Source: Cryptomeria japonica (taxonomy: Eukaryota > Streptophyta > Pinopsida > Cupressales > Cupressaceae). From it: a stretch of DNA of 64,000 nt. The position numbers and the translations under genes are program-made. The DNA is taken from contig NC_081413.1 in the NCBI RefSeq assembly GCF_030272615.1, forward strand, positions 560,769,445 through 560,833,444, given 5' to 3'. Below are positions 23,368 to 35,576 of the stretch, in pieces. Under the pieces are notes generated by a model. The model was given only the letters and a program-made list of their open reading frames with translations. It was not told the origin of the DNA and searched no databases. Each line of letters begins with the position of its first letter. The first letter of the stretch is position 1.

Positions 23368-24701
23368 ATGATGAAGAAAGAAGGTTCGAAGTGAAACAAA
23401 GATAACTATATAACATGGAGTGATAGAATGAAGATTTACATTAAGAGTCTTGGTAGTCAGTATTGGGATCATATAGAAACTAAGTATATTACACCTACTG
23501 GAATCATGACTGGTGATCAGAAGAAAGAACAACAAGAAAATCACCAAGCATTAGAGGCTATTATCAGTTCTTTGTTTGATGTTGAATATGTAGTTGTCCA
23601 TGGTCTTGAAATTTCACATGAAGTATGGTAACAATTTAAGAGATTTATAGCGGTGATGAATATGTTAAGATTGCCAAAGAGGAGATCTTATGAGGAAAGT
23701 TTGATGACATGAGAATGTCTAAAGGAGATGGAATACTGGTCACTGAAGTATTTGTTGATGATATTACATTTGGAAGTAATGACAAAATGACTAATTGTTT
23801 TGCATATGAAATCGAGAATGAGTTTGAGATGTCATTAGTAGAGGAAATAAAAATTTCATAGGCTTACAAATACAATAGATGAAGAATGGTATTTTCATTA
23901 CTCAATCCAAGTATGTGAAAGAGGTTTTGAAGACTTTTGGTATGAGTGATCGTAAACCAATTGGAAACCCAATGGTTACAGGTTGTAATTTGTCCAAGGA
24001 AGATGCATCTAATTTTGTAGATGAAAAGGAATATAGGTCAATGATTGGCAAATTACACTATGATGTTCACAGTCTACCAGATATTGCCCATGTAGTTGGT
24101 ATTATTGTTAGATTTCAGAAGAATCCAATGGAGGCACATCTGATTGAAACCAAGAGAATTTTTAGATATCTAAAAGGTATCATTGCCTATCCATTATGGT
24201 ATCCATATGCTAGAAATTTTGACTTGAAGGCATACACAAATGCTGATTGGGCAAGAAATATTGATGACTGAAAGAGTACTACTAGTGGAGAATTCTTTCT
24301 AGGAGGAAGGATAGTCTCATGGAGTAGTAAAAGGAAGAGTTGTACTTCACAATCTACTATTGAAGCTGAGTATGTAGTAGCTTATATGAATTGCACACAA
24401 GATGTGGATGAGGCACATTTTGGAAGGTTTGAAGATGAAAATATTAGAACCAATAAAGATTTTGTGTGATAATACAAGTGCAATAAACATTTCAAAAAAT
24501 CATTTTTTGCATGCAAGGACTAAGCACATTGAATTGAAATATCACTTCTCGAAGGAAAAAGTTCAAAGTAAAGATGTTATCTTGGAGTATGTTTCTACCA
24601 AGGAACATCTTGCTGATATCTTTACCAAACCTCTGCCTAAAACCATTTTCGAGTATCTTAGAAGTCAATTGGGGGTTGTCCCTTTTCATGAAGTTAGTTG
24701 A
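23368..24701 (+). pseudogene. copia E: gag start fused to RT/RNase H end
   Basis: The gag N-terminus (MKIYIKSLGSQYWDHIETKY and onward, UBN2-like) runs to about 23715 with KFDDMRMS. It then passes into KGDGILVTEVFVDDITFGSN, the copia RT FVDD box. RNase H follows with ADWARNIDD, STIEAEYVVAY, LCDNTSAINISKN and LADIFTKPLP, ending at the stop after HEVS (24699-24701). Two or three frameshifts separate these pieces. The gag-RT joint lies at AAAGGAGATGG (about 23717-23727), where gag and RT sequences look alike. A deletion or template switch between short similar sequences is therefore likely. Confidence 0.85.
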
Positions 24702-24792
24702 GCATGATGCTGATTGCATTAGTTGAGCAATCAAAGGCATTGATATTTGTATTACCATCAATGCCAAAGGAAGAGTTTTTTGGAATTTTGAT

Positions 24793-26193
24793 TGTTGGAA
24801 TTTTTGCACAGAGATTGCATTAATGATATGTTGTCGTTGATATGAGTTGAACCGGAAATGGTATTCATGTTATTGTTGATATTGTTTTTTTTAATATTGG
24901 CTAGTAATCGGTAAGAAGAGATTTGTGGAAGATGTTGTAAACCGACATGTAAAGTTTTTTTATTTGAACTGGTAAACAGGTGTAAAGGGTTAAACCTTTC
25001 TATGCAATTTAACCGGTAAACCCTATAGGCTGTTAAACCCTAACCAATCAAGTTTGTTGGTTTATTATCTAATGAGCGATAATGATGGAGATATGTATGA
25101 TCAATGTATGAGGATAAGCTCAAATTGTTTTGGCACATTTGTTTATTGTCTAGGGAATGAGTAAAGTGGATTGCATCTAATGCATAGCGTGTGATGAGTT
25201 ACAAAGTCCAATGAAGTGGTGATCATGGAGCAGTTGGAATTTTCTTGAAGAATGTGAAGAGATTGTCATGATTTCTAATGGTTAAGATTGTATCGACTTG
25301 TTTGTAATCTTGATGATGAGAATTCGGTTTTTGTTGTGTTACCAACCTAACTAATTTGTATTTAAGGTCGATGAAGTTGTTTCTAAGGGTTGTTGACAAG
25401 ATTGGAAGAAACCTCTTGAGTGTGTAGTTTCCTAACCAAGGAATGTATCTGCACTATTAGTGAAAGCAGATTGAAGCTTAAAAGGATTTGATCAAGCAAA
25501 TGTAGTGCTATTTAGACAGATCAAGAAAACCTATTGTTTTCTAAAAATTACAGGAAAAGTGAAATCCCTTAATCGGGTAAGCTCTAACAAGCTTGGTTAC
25601 TCATTAAATTCTCTAACAAGGTGGTCTATTAGCTTGGATTCTTAAATTCTCCAATGAGGTTACTCCTAATAGGGTATTGTGTTTTTCATCAAGGTATATT
25701 TCTAAATCCCTTAACCGGGTGATTCATAACTGGAATTAGTTCTTAACAGGACTTATTGTAAAGCTTTAACAGGCTTGGCTCCTAATAGGGTGAACTTCAG
25801 AAGAGTTCAGATAGCTAACCTTGTGAGTCTCATCTCACCATGGCTTTTACCTATTTGGGTTTTCAACATATAAACATTTGTGTCAAGTGGTAAATTTTTT
25901 GTGGTTATGATCTTATTTCTTGATTTGATTAACTTCTGATAAGGCATGATAACTAGAAGCATTGATAGATGAATATGTTGATGTTTACAAGATTTAAGGT
26001 TCTTACTGTTAAGTTGTCATAATAGTCAAACCAGTTGATGTGAAGTATTCTTATGAATATTGATCTTGACTGAGATATGTTTAGTTTGTGTGATTGAATT
26101 TGAGTTTGGGAACTTTGTATCAGTTTTTTAGTATGTTGATTCACCTTGCCTTTTAGTATTCTATCAAATACTTATTCTTTCATCATACTATCA
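24793..26193 (+). repeat. 3' LTR of copia E
   Basis: TGTTGGAATTTTTGCACAG to CATACTATCA. It is paired with 21898-23296, with many substitutions and several small indels between them. Confidence 0.92.
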
Positions 26194-26194
26194 A

Positions 26195-26291
26195 TATGAA
26201 TTGTTGGTGATACGTTTTGGGTTAAGTAATATACTGAGTACTTTCTTGTAGTGGCATAAATGATGGAGATGATGGTGTACCTATAAAGGAT
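26195..26291 (+). pseudogene. gypsy RT remnant beyond copia E
   Basis: YELLVIRFGLSN continues the EGLY.. segment that ends at 21897. In Ty3/gypsy RT this reads YEWLVMPFGLSNAPSTF. After about 12 residues the frame has a stop and then loses similarity where the next LTR begins. Confidence 0.75.
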
Positions 26292-27600
26292 TGTTGGTGA
26301 TGATATAACTATGATATGATGCTTTAGTTATTTGTGTTGTCATTGATGGTTACCATATTTGTTTATGTTTGGTATATCATCTAAATTATCTAAGTTTAGC
26401 CTAACCGATAATAGATTGAGTTGGACAACAAAACTACTAAGTTGACAGTGAACTGATAAGTAGGAACAAAGAAGGAGATGGTTGCAGTAGAGATTTGTGT
26501 TGACTTAGGTGTTGCAGTTTGGAATGTATGCTTATGACATTGTAATGAGTCTATGGTTGTAACCACATCATGTTTGGAGAACCGGAAGTCAAGTTTGTAA
26601 TTGACTTTTGTTTATTTAGTGCAGGGTTTGAGAACCAATATCAAGATCTTTAACCGTTGATTTTTTTAGTGCGGGGTTTATTTAGTGGTGACGTGGAAAA
26701 AACCATGTGTAATGATAAGATTTCACTTAAGAGCATATAAGGATCATTTTTCTTAGGAAATAGTGAACTGCTTAGCAAAATGTGATAAGGGTTTGATAGC
26801 TTATCAAATCAATGTGCGGTGATGTCTTATGATCATTCAAAGGCTGCAATTGTCTTGAAATGTGTTGTAATGATATGTATGATTATGTGTAATAATTTGT
26901 AATAATCTAATATGATCTATAATGTAAATTCATTGTAGGTTAGGGTTTTGTAACTGACCTAATTGTAAAGTGTATTTAGGTTGAGTTTTAGAAGGTTTTA
27001 GTGTGTCAGTAATTAGAGAAGAAGAGTGTGTCGAACTAGATTGAAATATCTGCATGAGTGAAGAAGATTGGAGCTCAAATGGATTTGTACAAGTAGGAAG
27101 AGAGTACATTGAACAGATCATTTATCTGTTGTTTCCTAACAATTGTGGCACTATTAAAATCCCTTAACCGAGTAGGTCCTAACAGGCCTGTCTTGTAAAT
27201 CCCTTCACCAGGTGGCTCATTAATTTGATTTTAAATCCTTTAGCAAGGTTACTCCTAACATGGTAGAGCTCCTAATAGGGCTAAGAGTAAAATCACTTCA
27301 CCTGGGTGCATTCCGAAAGAGTGCAAATATTTTGTGGGTGCCAATTCCCATCGTGTTTTTTCCCATTTGGGTTTCTATGTGAAAAATATTTGTGTTCATG
27401 TTGTGGATGAATTGTTGAGTTATTCATTTTATATCTTTACTATATTTTATTAATGACAAACACTTAAGCTGCTACCGGTAATGTTCCGGTAACTCTGATT
27501 TGGAGATTGTTTGATTAACTACCGGTACTGGTTATGAAGTAATAAGAAGTTGTTAGTGGAATTAAAAGTGCTGGTGGTACTATAGAAGAAGATACTATGG
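26292..27600 (+). repeat. copia LTR, solo or truncated
   Basis: It starts TGTTGGTGATGATATAAC. The 3' half has the AAATCCCTTAACC, GGTTACTCCTAA and GGGTTTCTATGTGAAAAATATTTG motifs seen near the same place in the LTRs of copia E, so it is a related LTR. The right end is not defined. The usual C-rich stretch and terminal CA are not seen before about 27600, and no primer-binding site follows. Confidence 0.6.
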
Positions 27601-30117
27601 TGAGTAAAATTCTTATAACCCTATTGCCTACCTATTCCATTAGATTGCCTTCTATTCAAGAGTTGAGGTCAGGTAGTAATGTGATAGGGAGGTAGTGCAA
27701 GAGGGTTGCCCAATAGACTTGTATGTTATTAGGTGATAGGTCCTTTATTAGTTTCAAGGTGTAGTCACCAAAATCAGAGTGCAAAAAGCTCGAAGGCAAT
27801 CTAGCAACTCTCCTTGGTTACTCAAGGGCTTCAACTCCATAGTTGTTGGCTTAGTAATCTAACACTTTACTCACTCAATTGGGATTCATTCCCTCTATCC
27901 CTGATCTATTCTCTAACTACACAAGGTCTCCTTTTATTGGATTGTAAGTTTGTGTCAAGTTATACCGCATGGGTGTCTTGGGCCTTCTATGTTTTGTAGT
28001 GTAGTGATCCTTCATAAGTGCCACAAACCAACTTATAGAGTCTACCTTGACAAATATGTTAATTGCATGCAAGGAAAACTTGTCTCAACTAGATTTGATG
28101 GGTTTTAGGCTTTACATCCTCCATTTGTATACCCGATTTGACAAAAAAAATCAATTTTGAGGCCTAAAACGGGCTACAAGGAATTAGCCCTTCTTTTGGG
28201 GTTTTGTGCTCACCCTGCTCCAACGATGGACTTCTAGACTAAAAGAATCTCATATATGGATACCCTTTTGGGATTTATTTAATATTTTTTGAGTTTTAGG
28301 GTCCCTTAAGCCTTCTCCATGACTGTCCCAAAAATGGGTGCAAAAAAGAGGGTTTGGAAGGGTTTTGGTGGCAAACATGGACTAACAAGTTTAAGACCTT
28401 CAATATGAACCATGAACACTTTGTTATACCATGTTACATGCTATTTAAGCCACAAAAATATAGTTTTACACCTTTCTAAAGTTAGGGAACAAGATTTACA
28501 AAAATTGCTTAAGAGGGGTATGCAAAAATGACAACTTTTCCATTCTTGTTGTCTACAAACACATCAATTACATGAGTACCCAAATACATTCAAATCATGT
28601 GAAATAACTTATCATTAGGAACAAAAGAGAATCACATTAACCCTGCACAAAATCCATTAGGAAATTACAAACAAAGAGTTGTTCACTGTCAAGGAAATTA
28701 TGACTGCATTTTTGCCTTCTCTTTGTCTTTCACTTTGGACATGCACTTTACATTGTCAAAAACTCTTATTTGAAGGTCTAATATGTGATTTCTTAGCAAT
28801 GCTCTACATTTTGATGCTTGATGTCCTTCATACCTACCACTTGGAAGAGGAAGATTACAAAAACCAATCAACCATGTATACAAAAATCAGTCATAAAAGA
28901 CTGTGACAGCCAACTGGGCATTACAACTTTGCCTCAAGGATCATTAATTAATCTTGGAAACCTCAAACCCATGGACAAGACCAAAAACCACACCTTGTTC
29001 TTGTTTGCAAGCAATTAGAAGGAGGTACAAGGTTTTACAAGCACCAACATATGTTGGAGAGTGAGCACATGAGTGTAATTCAACTCCAAAATAGTGACTC
29101 ACTATTTTCTACATCATTTTCACAACTTGAAAATGCAATCAACCTCTTTATGGCTTAGAAAGCCTCTTTGCCTTTTCATTCAAACTTAAACATCAAAAAA
29201 GGTCTGATAATCTGATGAGTGCATTTTCTATGGAAGAGCAAAGCATCAAACTTCTTCAAAGACCCTAGCCAAATGGCACACTTGCCTAGGGCTCCATGGC
29301 CACAAAACTCCTTACACCTGCACTTTTGAAATAAAAACATGTATGTACATATCTTAAAAGTTTACCAAATAGTTCTTGGGAATCCATGAGCATTTAGGGC
29401 CTCAAGAAGCCAAGCTGGTCAAGCATCCTTGCCAATTTCCTAGACAAGGCAGTGAAACTGTCAAAACTAAATATTTTTGCACAAAACTCAAAACTTAATG
29501 AAATTCAATGCCACCAAAGGGAAAATATTTAGGAAACATAAGAGTACTAGAAAATGCAAAAATAGTATGGCCATGTATAGTAGGTGTATGGACTGCTGCT
29601 CACATGGAGTCAAAACATAGTGGAAAACAAGGTAAAAATGGTGCAAACTTGCAAAGTGCTTGATAATTCTGAATGATCAACCCTAAAAATGGCTCCAAAA
29701 AGAGAATAAATACCTCTAAATATCAGTTATCCTCCTATATGGACAATTATATGTCCAAGAGCACACAAATTTGATAGTTTCATGTCTAAAATGACAACTA
29801 TTGGTGCCTAGATGATGCAAGGTTGATCTCAAAAACTACAAATCAACTAAAAACACTATTAACACCTAAAAAAAAAAACACCAAACATGTCTAAGAACTT
29901 TTCACAACAAAAACACACTAAAAAATTAATTTTGACAATATTTTGCCAGGCAACTCCAAACTGGCAACTTTGAGCAAAAAGATGAAAATAGGAAACCAAG
30001 ACCACACAATGAGTTCAAAACTCATCCAAACAACCTAGAAAAAATTCAAAAACATCTTAGACAACTTTCCAACTGAAAACTAATAAAAACCAAACTTTCT
30101 ATCAAACCTATGGTGAA
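27601..30117. other. region with no recognised gene
   Basis: AT-rich sequence with only short ORFs (the longest about 75 codons at 28679-28906). From about 28100 to 30110 the plus strand is A/C-biased and looks like one uniform non-coding piece, perhaps an LTR or UTR of an unidentified element. I could not find terminal repeats. Confidence 0.5.
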
Positions 30118-30128
30118 AATGAGGCTAG

Positions 30129-30848
30129 GTGCTCCTGCACCATAATGATAAGGTTACTATTGATTCTTTGATTGGTAACCTCGCTACTTTTGAGTTGAAT
30201 AGTTTTGATAACACTGTACCTAAGACAAAATCTTCTTTCAAATTACTTGTAACTAGTGTACTGGTGAGAAAAGGAAAATATGTTTGTCATAGTCATGAAT
30301 TTAGGTCAATTCATCATGGCGGTAGTAAAGCTGACGTGGATGATGAAGATAATCTAACAAAATTTGAATCTCTATTAGCAAAAAGACTTCCTAGAGGCAC
30401 TAGTAAGTACAAAGGCAAGCTTCCTCTTAAGTGTTTCTCTTGTAACAAGATAGGACATATTGTTGCACAGTGTCTTAATAGTGATCAAAAGGAAAACTTT
30501 AGAAAATATAAGGGAAAAAGAAAGAAACAGTGCTATGTTGCAGTTGATGAAGGAGTCACTAGTGAAGAATCTGAGGATGAAGACAACAAGGAGATTTTTT
30601 TTGTTGTTGTTAAGGAAGATATGTTTGATAAGAAGGCTTTAGTATCTCACATTGACAACAATGATGAATGGATTATTGACAGTAGTTTCTCACACCACAT
30701 GACCAGTGATAAGAGAAAGTTTGGTTCTCTTAAAGAATTTGATGATGGTGTAGTAAGATTTGGGAATAGTTCACCCTGTATGGTAAAAGGTAAAGGTTAT
30801 ATCTCTTTGAATGGTAAAAGTAATGTTGAGTGTTGGCCACTTGAATGA
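30129..30848 (+). pseudogene. copia C gag C-terminus, zinc knuckle and protease
   Basis: A 239-codon open frame. After an N-terminal gag segment (IDSLIGNLATFELN) comes an intact zinc knuckle CFSCNKIGHIVAQC (CX2CX4HX4C), a basic stretch and an acidic stretch. The copia protease start follows as WIIDSSFSHHMTSDK, where the family has DSG. The third residue is Ser, so the catalytic triad is altered. The frame ends at 30848, inside the protease. Confidence 0.85.
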
Positions 30849-30989
30849 CAAAGGTTATCATCTTGAGTTTAAGAATGGAGTGTGCAAGATCTTAGGATGC
30901 AAAGAATAATTAATTGCTACTGGTAAACAAACTAAAGGTAACTTATTCCATCTGAATGCTAGTGTAAATAGTTGTTTGGTTGCTAAGGT

Positions 30990-31620
30990 TGAAGATTGTT
31001 GGTTATGGCATAGAAGGTTTTGTCATGTGAACTTTGATAATGTGGTTAAGGTCGGCAAGTAAAATTTGGTTAGAGGTATGCCACAACTTGTTAAACCAGA
31101 CAATGTGATGTATAAATAATGTCAGCTGGGTAAGATGACTACATCTTCTTTTAAGAGTAAATATTGTTCTTCTGGCCATATTCCTGATTTGGTGCACACT
31201 AACTTATGTGGTCCTATGAGGACTAGAAGTTTTTATGGTGACTAGCATTTCATGTTATTTACTAATGATTTTTTTAGAATGATGTTGGTTACTTTTCTGA
31301 AGGAAAAGTCAGAAGCTTTGAGAAAGTTAAAGGCATTCAAAGTGTTAGTAAAAAAAGAAACTAGTAAGAATCTTAAGTGCCTGAGATCTGATCGGGGTTG
31401 AGAGTTTACATCAAATGAGTTTGTGAGATATTGTGATGAAAATGGAATAAAGAGGTAGATATCTTCTCCAAGGACACCATAGCATAATAGAATTGCAGAA
31501 AGGAGAAACATAACCATTATTGAAGCAACACGGACTATGCTTATACTGGGAGATGTACCTAAGATGTTTTGGAGAGAAGCAGTTAACACTGTAGTATACA
31601 CCTTGAACTAGATACTAATG
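30990..31620 (+). pseudogene. copia C integrase
   Basis: WLWHRRFCHVNFDNVVKV (GAG-pre-integrase, His residues of the HHCC zinc site) and a CQLGKM segment lead into the core. The core reads LVHTNLCGP, where the family has the catalytic Asp and here Asn, then LRSDRG with the second Asp kept, and RIAERRN with the Glu kept. At least five in-frame stops occur. Four of them are at positions that are Gln in the family, for example SSPRTPQHN. Confidence 0.85.
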
Positions 31621-32097
31621 AAAAAGGTAATGACAAGACACCTTATGAGTTATGGTATGGTAATTTGCTCCTAATGTTAGTTACTTCAAATTTTTTGGCA
31701 GTAGGTGTTTTATAAAAAGAGATGAATATAATGGTAAATTTGACCTAAAAGTGATGAAGGAACATTTATTGGCTACTCTACTAAGAGCGAAGATTTCAAG
31801 TGTTTTAATAAAAGGTCAAAGAAGATTGTGGAAAGCATCAATTCAAAAGTTGATGAGTACTCTAATGAATCTGATGATACTAGAAAATCTGATCCAACAA
31901 ATGATGAATAAAAACTTGTGATTATTGAACCAGAAGTACAGAAAGATATTGAGCTAAGCAGTGTAGATGAAGATGCTCAATCGGTAGATGAAGACGATAA
32001 ATAAGAAGAAGAGGTTATTGCATCGGAACAAGTTATACCTAGGTATGTAAGGTTAAATCATTCTGAAGACTAGATAATATGTGACAAGAATGTTGGA

Positions 32098-33602
32098 ATG
32101 CAGACTAGAAGAAAAATCAGAGAAAACTTTTGGTTGATTTCCATAGTTGAACCAAAGATAGTGAGAGAAGCGCTTAAGGATGATGATCAGATAAAGGCAA
32201 TGAATGAAGAGCTTGATCAGATTGAAAAAAACAACACTTGGTCACTTTTTCCTAGACCTAATGATAAAAATGTGATTGGTACAAAGTGGTATTTAGTTCA
32301 ATAAGATGAATGAAGATGGTGAAGTTGTTAGAGATAAGGCAAGACTAGTTTGCAAAGGGTATACACAAGAAGAATGTGAAGATTATGGAGGGACCTTTCC
32401 ACCAATTGCTTGGCTTGAAGGAGTTAGGATTCTACTTGCATTTGCAACATTTAAAGGTTTTAAAGTACAAAATGGATGTAAAGTTAGAATTTATTAATGG
32501 TATTCTTGAAGAAGAGGTGTATATTAAACAACCAGATGGGTTTGCATTGTTAGAAGATAATGATATGGTATGCAAACTGCATAAAACACTATATGGATTA
32601 AAGCAAGCACCAAGGGCATGGTTTACATGACTTCATGCACATCTGATAAAGATAGGATTTCAGAGAACTAGTGAGGACAACAATATTTATTTGAAGACTA
32701 AAGGAGACAAGATGTTGATTACAGAAGTATTTGTTGATGACCTCAGATTTGGAGGAAATGATGATATTAGTATGACTTCTATAGATGAGATGAAGGAAGA
32801 GTTTGAGATGTCTCTGATAGGTGAGATAAAAAATTTCATTAGTTTGCAGGTCCAACAAGTGAAAGGTGGAATATTTATCAGTCAATCTAAGTATGTGAAT
32901 GAAGTGTTAAAGAATTTTTGAATGGAAGACTGTAAACTAGTTGGAACACCTATGGTTACAGGTTGTAGATTGTCTAAATAAGATGAATCACCCTTAGTGG
33001 ATGGGAAGGAATATAGATCTATGATTGGAAAACTTCATTATGTTATTCATAGTAGACTAGATATTTCCTATGCAGTTGGTTTAGTAGAAATATTTTAGAA
33101 GAGCTCTAAGGAGACACATATGATACTAGTGAAGAGAATATTCAGATATCTTAGAGAAACAATTGATTATGAATTGTGGTATCCATACAAAGGCAATTTT
33201 TCTTTGCAGGTATGCATTGATGCTGATTGGGTAGGAAACATAGATGACTGGAAACCCAAAACAAGTGGAGCATTCTTTCTAGGTGGTAGACTGGTATCTT
33301 GGACAAGTAAGAAACAAATTTGTATTTCATAGTCTACAATAGAAGCTGAATATGTGGTTGCATCCATGAATTATACACAAGCTATATGGATGATACATGT
33401 CTTGGAAGGATTCAAGCAGGATATGTCAAAATTGGTGATCTTACATTATGATAACACTAGTGCTATAAACATTTCAAAGAACCTGGTATTGCATGCTAGG
33501 ACTAAACATATTGAATTTAAGTATCAAGTAGGGAGAAGTTGGCAGATATATTCACTAAACCATTGCCTAACACTACCTTTAAATATCTCAGATGTAAGTT
33601 AG
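32098..33602 (+). pseudogene. copia C RT and RNase H
   Basis: RT begins IKAMNEELDQIEKNNTWSLF. It continues across a frameshift near 32300 and another near 32460 to KQAPRAW and EVFVDDLRFGGND (FVDD box, about 32715-32755). RNase H shows ADWVGNIDDWKPKTSGAFFL, STIEAEYVVASMN and YDNTSAINISKN, so the usual Asp-Glu-Asp residues are present. After HARTKHIEFKYQ a deletion removes the KVQ..LEYVST segment, and the frame runs out shortly after in GRSWQIYS. Confidence 0.88.
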
Positions 33603-33790
33603 GGGTTATACCCTACCCAAGGTCAACTAAGAAGATGTGGAAGCATCAATCTAGTGGACTTATTGAATATCTTTCACTATGGATTGATGACAAGTGAGCT
33701 ACTCCTCAGGAGGAGGAGAGGAGATGAAGCAACAAAAATGAAGACAGAAGATGCCTTTGCACCTTTGGCATTGTTGTCAAAGGGAGAGAA

Positions 33791-34949
33791 GAAATATAAC
33801 TATTATCATGAAGGATTGCACCCATGATGCTAAGTGTGAAACCAAGCAATCCTGTGAAACATGGAAACACCTTCGAGCATATGGGTTGCTCAAGTTGAAG
33901 GTAAGTTTTTGGGTTACAAGTTAGCTTCTCTTGAATCCCTCCTAAAATGAAAATTTGAATGTGGAAAAGAGAGAATAATCTGAAAAGTACTGAAAAACTG
34001 CAATTAAACTAGGAGGTGATACACCGAAATTGTAATGGTAACAGCCTAAAACTCACAAAAATATGATAGAACTTCATCCACACAAAGTAATTCTTACTCT
34101 CCAACCACATAAATATTTCCTAGGAAGGCTAAGGAGAATGTAAAATTAGAAGGAATAAACGGTTTTCACAACCAAATTGACAATATACCCCTTTTACACA
34201 ACCTCAAACATGTGATTATGCGAAAAGCCAAAGATACATGCAGATAAAAGAGACAAAAATTCAAAGGTTTTAAATTAAAACATAGTAAATTTCTATCAAA
34301 TTTGCAAATGAACATGCACAATTACCAAGGCAAATATAAGAAACTTTGAAATATCAAATGAAATATGCGATAAAACTAAAATACTAAAGTGCTGAGATAC
34401 AATACTTTTTTGCAAAAATGTCTATGCAAAAAAGAAAGAACTAAAGGAAAAAAAAGGAGAGAGAGAATATATAGAACCCATCATGTAGATCTCCTCCAAA
34501 ACCCTAAAAATAAAAAAACTGCATGAGAAAAAGCCTTGGGCGAATTTACCCAAAATAACCTAAAAACCTCATATGAATTTCTACCAATAATACTCTGCAA
34601 TGCTATAAATAGAACTGCAAATATAACTGCCAAAAAAATAAAAATCTCCCCTTTTCCTATTTTGTGCATGTTTGAGCTATGTATTTTTTCTTTTTAATTA
34701 ATCTTTATTTAATATTTATTTGAAATGTTTTTTTTTTAAATAAATATTAAAATAAGATTAATTATTATTTAACTTATTACCTTTTTACTTTAATATAAAT
34801 TTATTAGAGTTTTAAATGAAATAAACCCTAATAAATCTATATTAAATAAAAAGAAATAAAATAAAAGAAAAGAAAGAGCTTTCAAAAGATCTTGCCCTTT
34901 ATTTTAGGGCCTTACAATACATGAAATTTTATTTAATAAAAATTAAATC
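33791..34949. other. region with no recognised gene
   Basis: Follows the end of copia C directly. A/T-rich with short ORFs only. A possible LTR end reading TGTAAGGCCCTAAAATAAAGG on the minus strand lies at about 34895-34916, but no partner repeat was found. The origin is unclear. Confidence 0.45.
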
Positions 34950-35564
34950 TCAAAAGGTTACTGAAATCCATGAATTAGGGCATGTACATTAAAACAAATT
35001 TGAACCCTAAAAAAAATACATCATTTCATTCATTTTTTGCAAAGATCTGATTTGGTCTACCAATCCAATGATTTGAGTAAAAAATGAGTCTATTGTATCT
35101 GATTCTTTCATGTAGATGGTCTCAAAATCCCTTCTTAAAATTTGCAACTTAGCTATTTTTACCTTTTCCATTCCTTGATAGGTTGTTTGAAGAATGTCCC
35201 ATGCTTGCTTGGACTTTGTTGCTGATTGAATCCTTGGAAAAATGCTTTCATCACTCTTTGGAAGATGAAGAAGAGGGCTTTTGAATTTTTCTTTTAATTT
35301 TCCTTCTATGCTTGAGTTAATGCAATATATGTTGTTGCATCTAGTTTCTGGTAGCCATTTTCAACAAGCTCCCATAAATCTTGTGCACAAAATAATGTCT
35401 TCATTGTGATTGCCCAACAATCATAATTTTTCTCATTAAATTGTGGGATTTGTGGATTTGTCAAACTTGTCCTTGGAGTTGCCATTATAGACTGTGAATA
35501 AAAACACCTTCTATCTCTTTGAAAACCTTTTTCAGTCACTTCCCCAATAACCTTTAACCTTCAA
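34950..35564 (-). pseudogene. copia gag N-terminal fragment (copy F)
   Basis: Minus-strand frames give MATPRTSLTNPQIPQFNEKN then YDCWAITMKTLFCAQDLWEL, the typical copia gag start (DUF4219/UBN2 type). After a frameshift come SATKSKQAWDILQTTYQGM, KVKIAKLQILRRDFE and DSFFTQIIGLVDQIRSL. It stops near 34950 with no zinc knuckle or pol. It lies next to a primer-binding site and LTR at its 5' side, so this is the 5' end of an element on the minus strand. Confidence 0.85.
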
Positions 35565-35575
35565 CTCTGATTCCA
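35565..35575 (-). promoter_or_regulatory. primer-binding site of copia F
   Basis: On the minus strand TGGAATCAGAG follows the LTR end GTCCAACA by one base. It is a one-base variant of TGGTATCAGAG. Confidence 0.75.
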
Positions 35576-35576
35576 T

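Larger units (their letters stand above)
21898..26193 (+). mobile_element. internally deleted copia element E with both LTRs
   Basis: Two LTRs of about 1.4 kb flank only 1.5 kb of interior: primer-binding site, the start of gag, then directly the FVDD part of RT and RNase H. Protease, integrase and most of RT are missing. It sits inside the gypsy RT gene in the same orientation. No clean 5-bp target duplication is visible: GAGTT precedes and ATATG follows. Confidence 0.92.
18817..26291 (+). mobile_element. Ty3/gypsy retrotransposon, 5' part, interrupted by copia copy E
   Basis: 5' LTR (18817-19598), primer-binding site, gag, protease and the first part of RT (to 21897), then a full copia element (21898-26193), after which a short RT stretch resumes (YELLVIRFGLSN at about 26195-26230). 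The rest of RT, RNase H, integrase and the 3' LTR are absent. The RT sequence type and the retropepsin-RT order with integrase not between them place it in Ty3/gypsy. It is inserted in LINE ORF2. Confidence 0.85.
30118..33790 (+). mobile_element. copia copy C, 5'-truncated and decayed
   Basis: In order: end of gag with zinc knuckle, protease, integrase, RT and RNase H, then a polypurine-like AGGGAGAGAA at 33781. Both LTRs and the gag start are missing. It is closest in wording to copia E (for example SKNLVLHARTKHIEFKY against SKNHFLHARTKHIELKY), but it is a separate lineage from copies A and B. Confidence 0.88.

Noticed and set aside
24492-24809. 105-codon minus-strand ORF
   Set aside because: Antisense shadow of the copia E RNase H, which is clearly readable on the plus strand.
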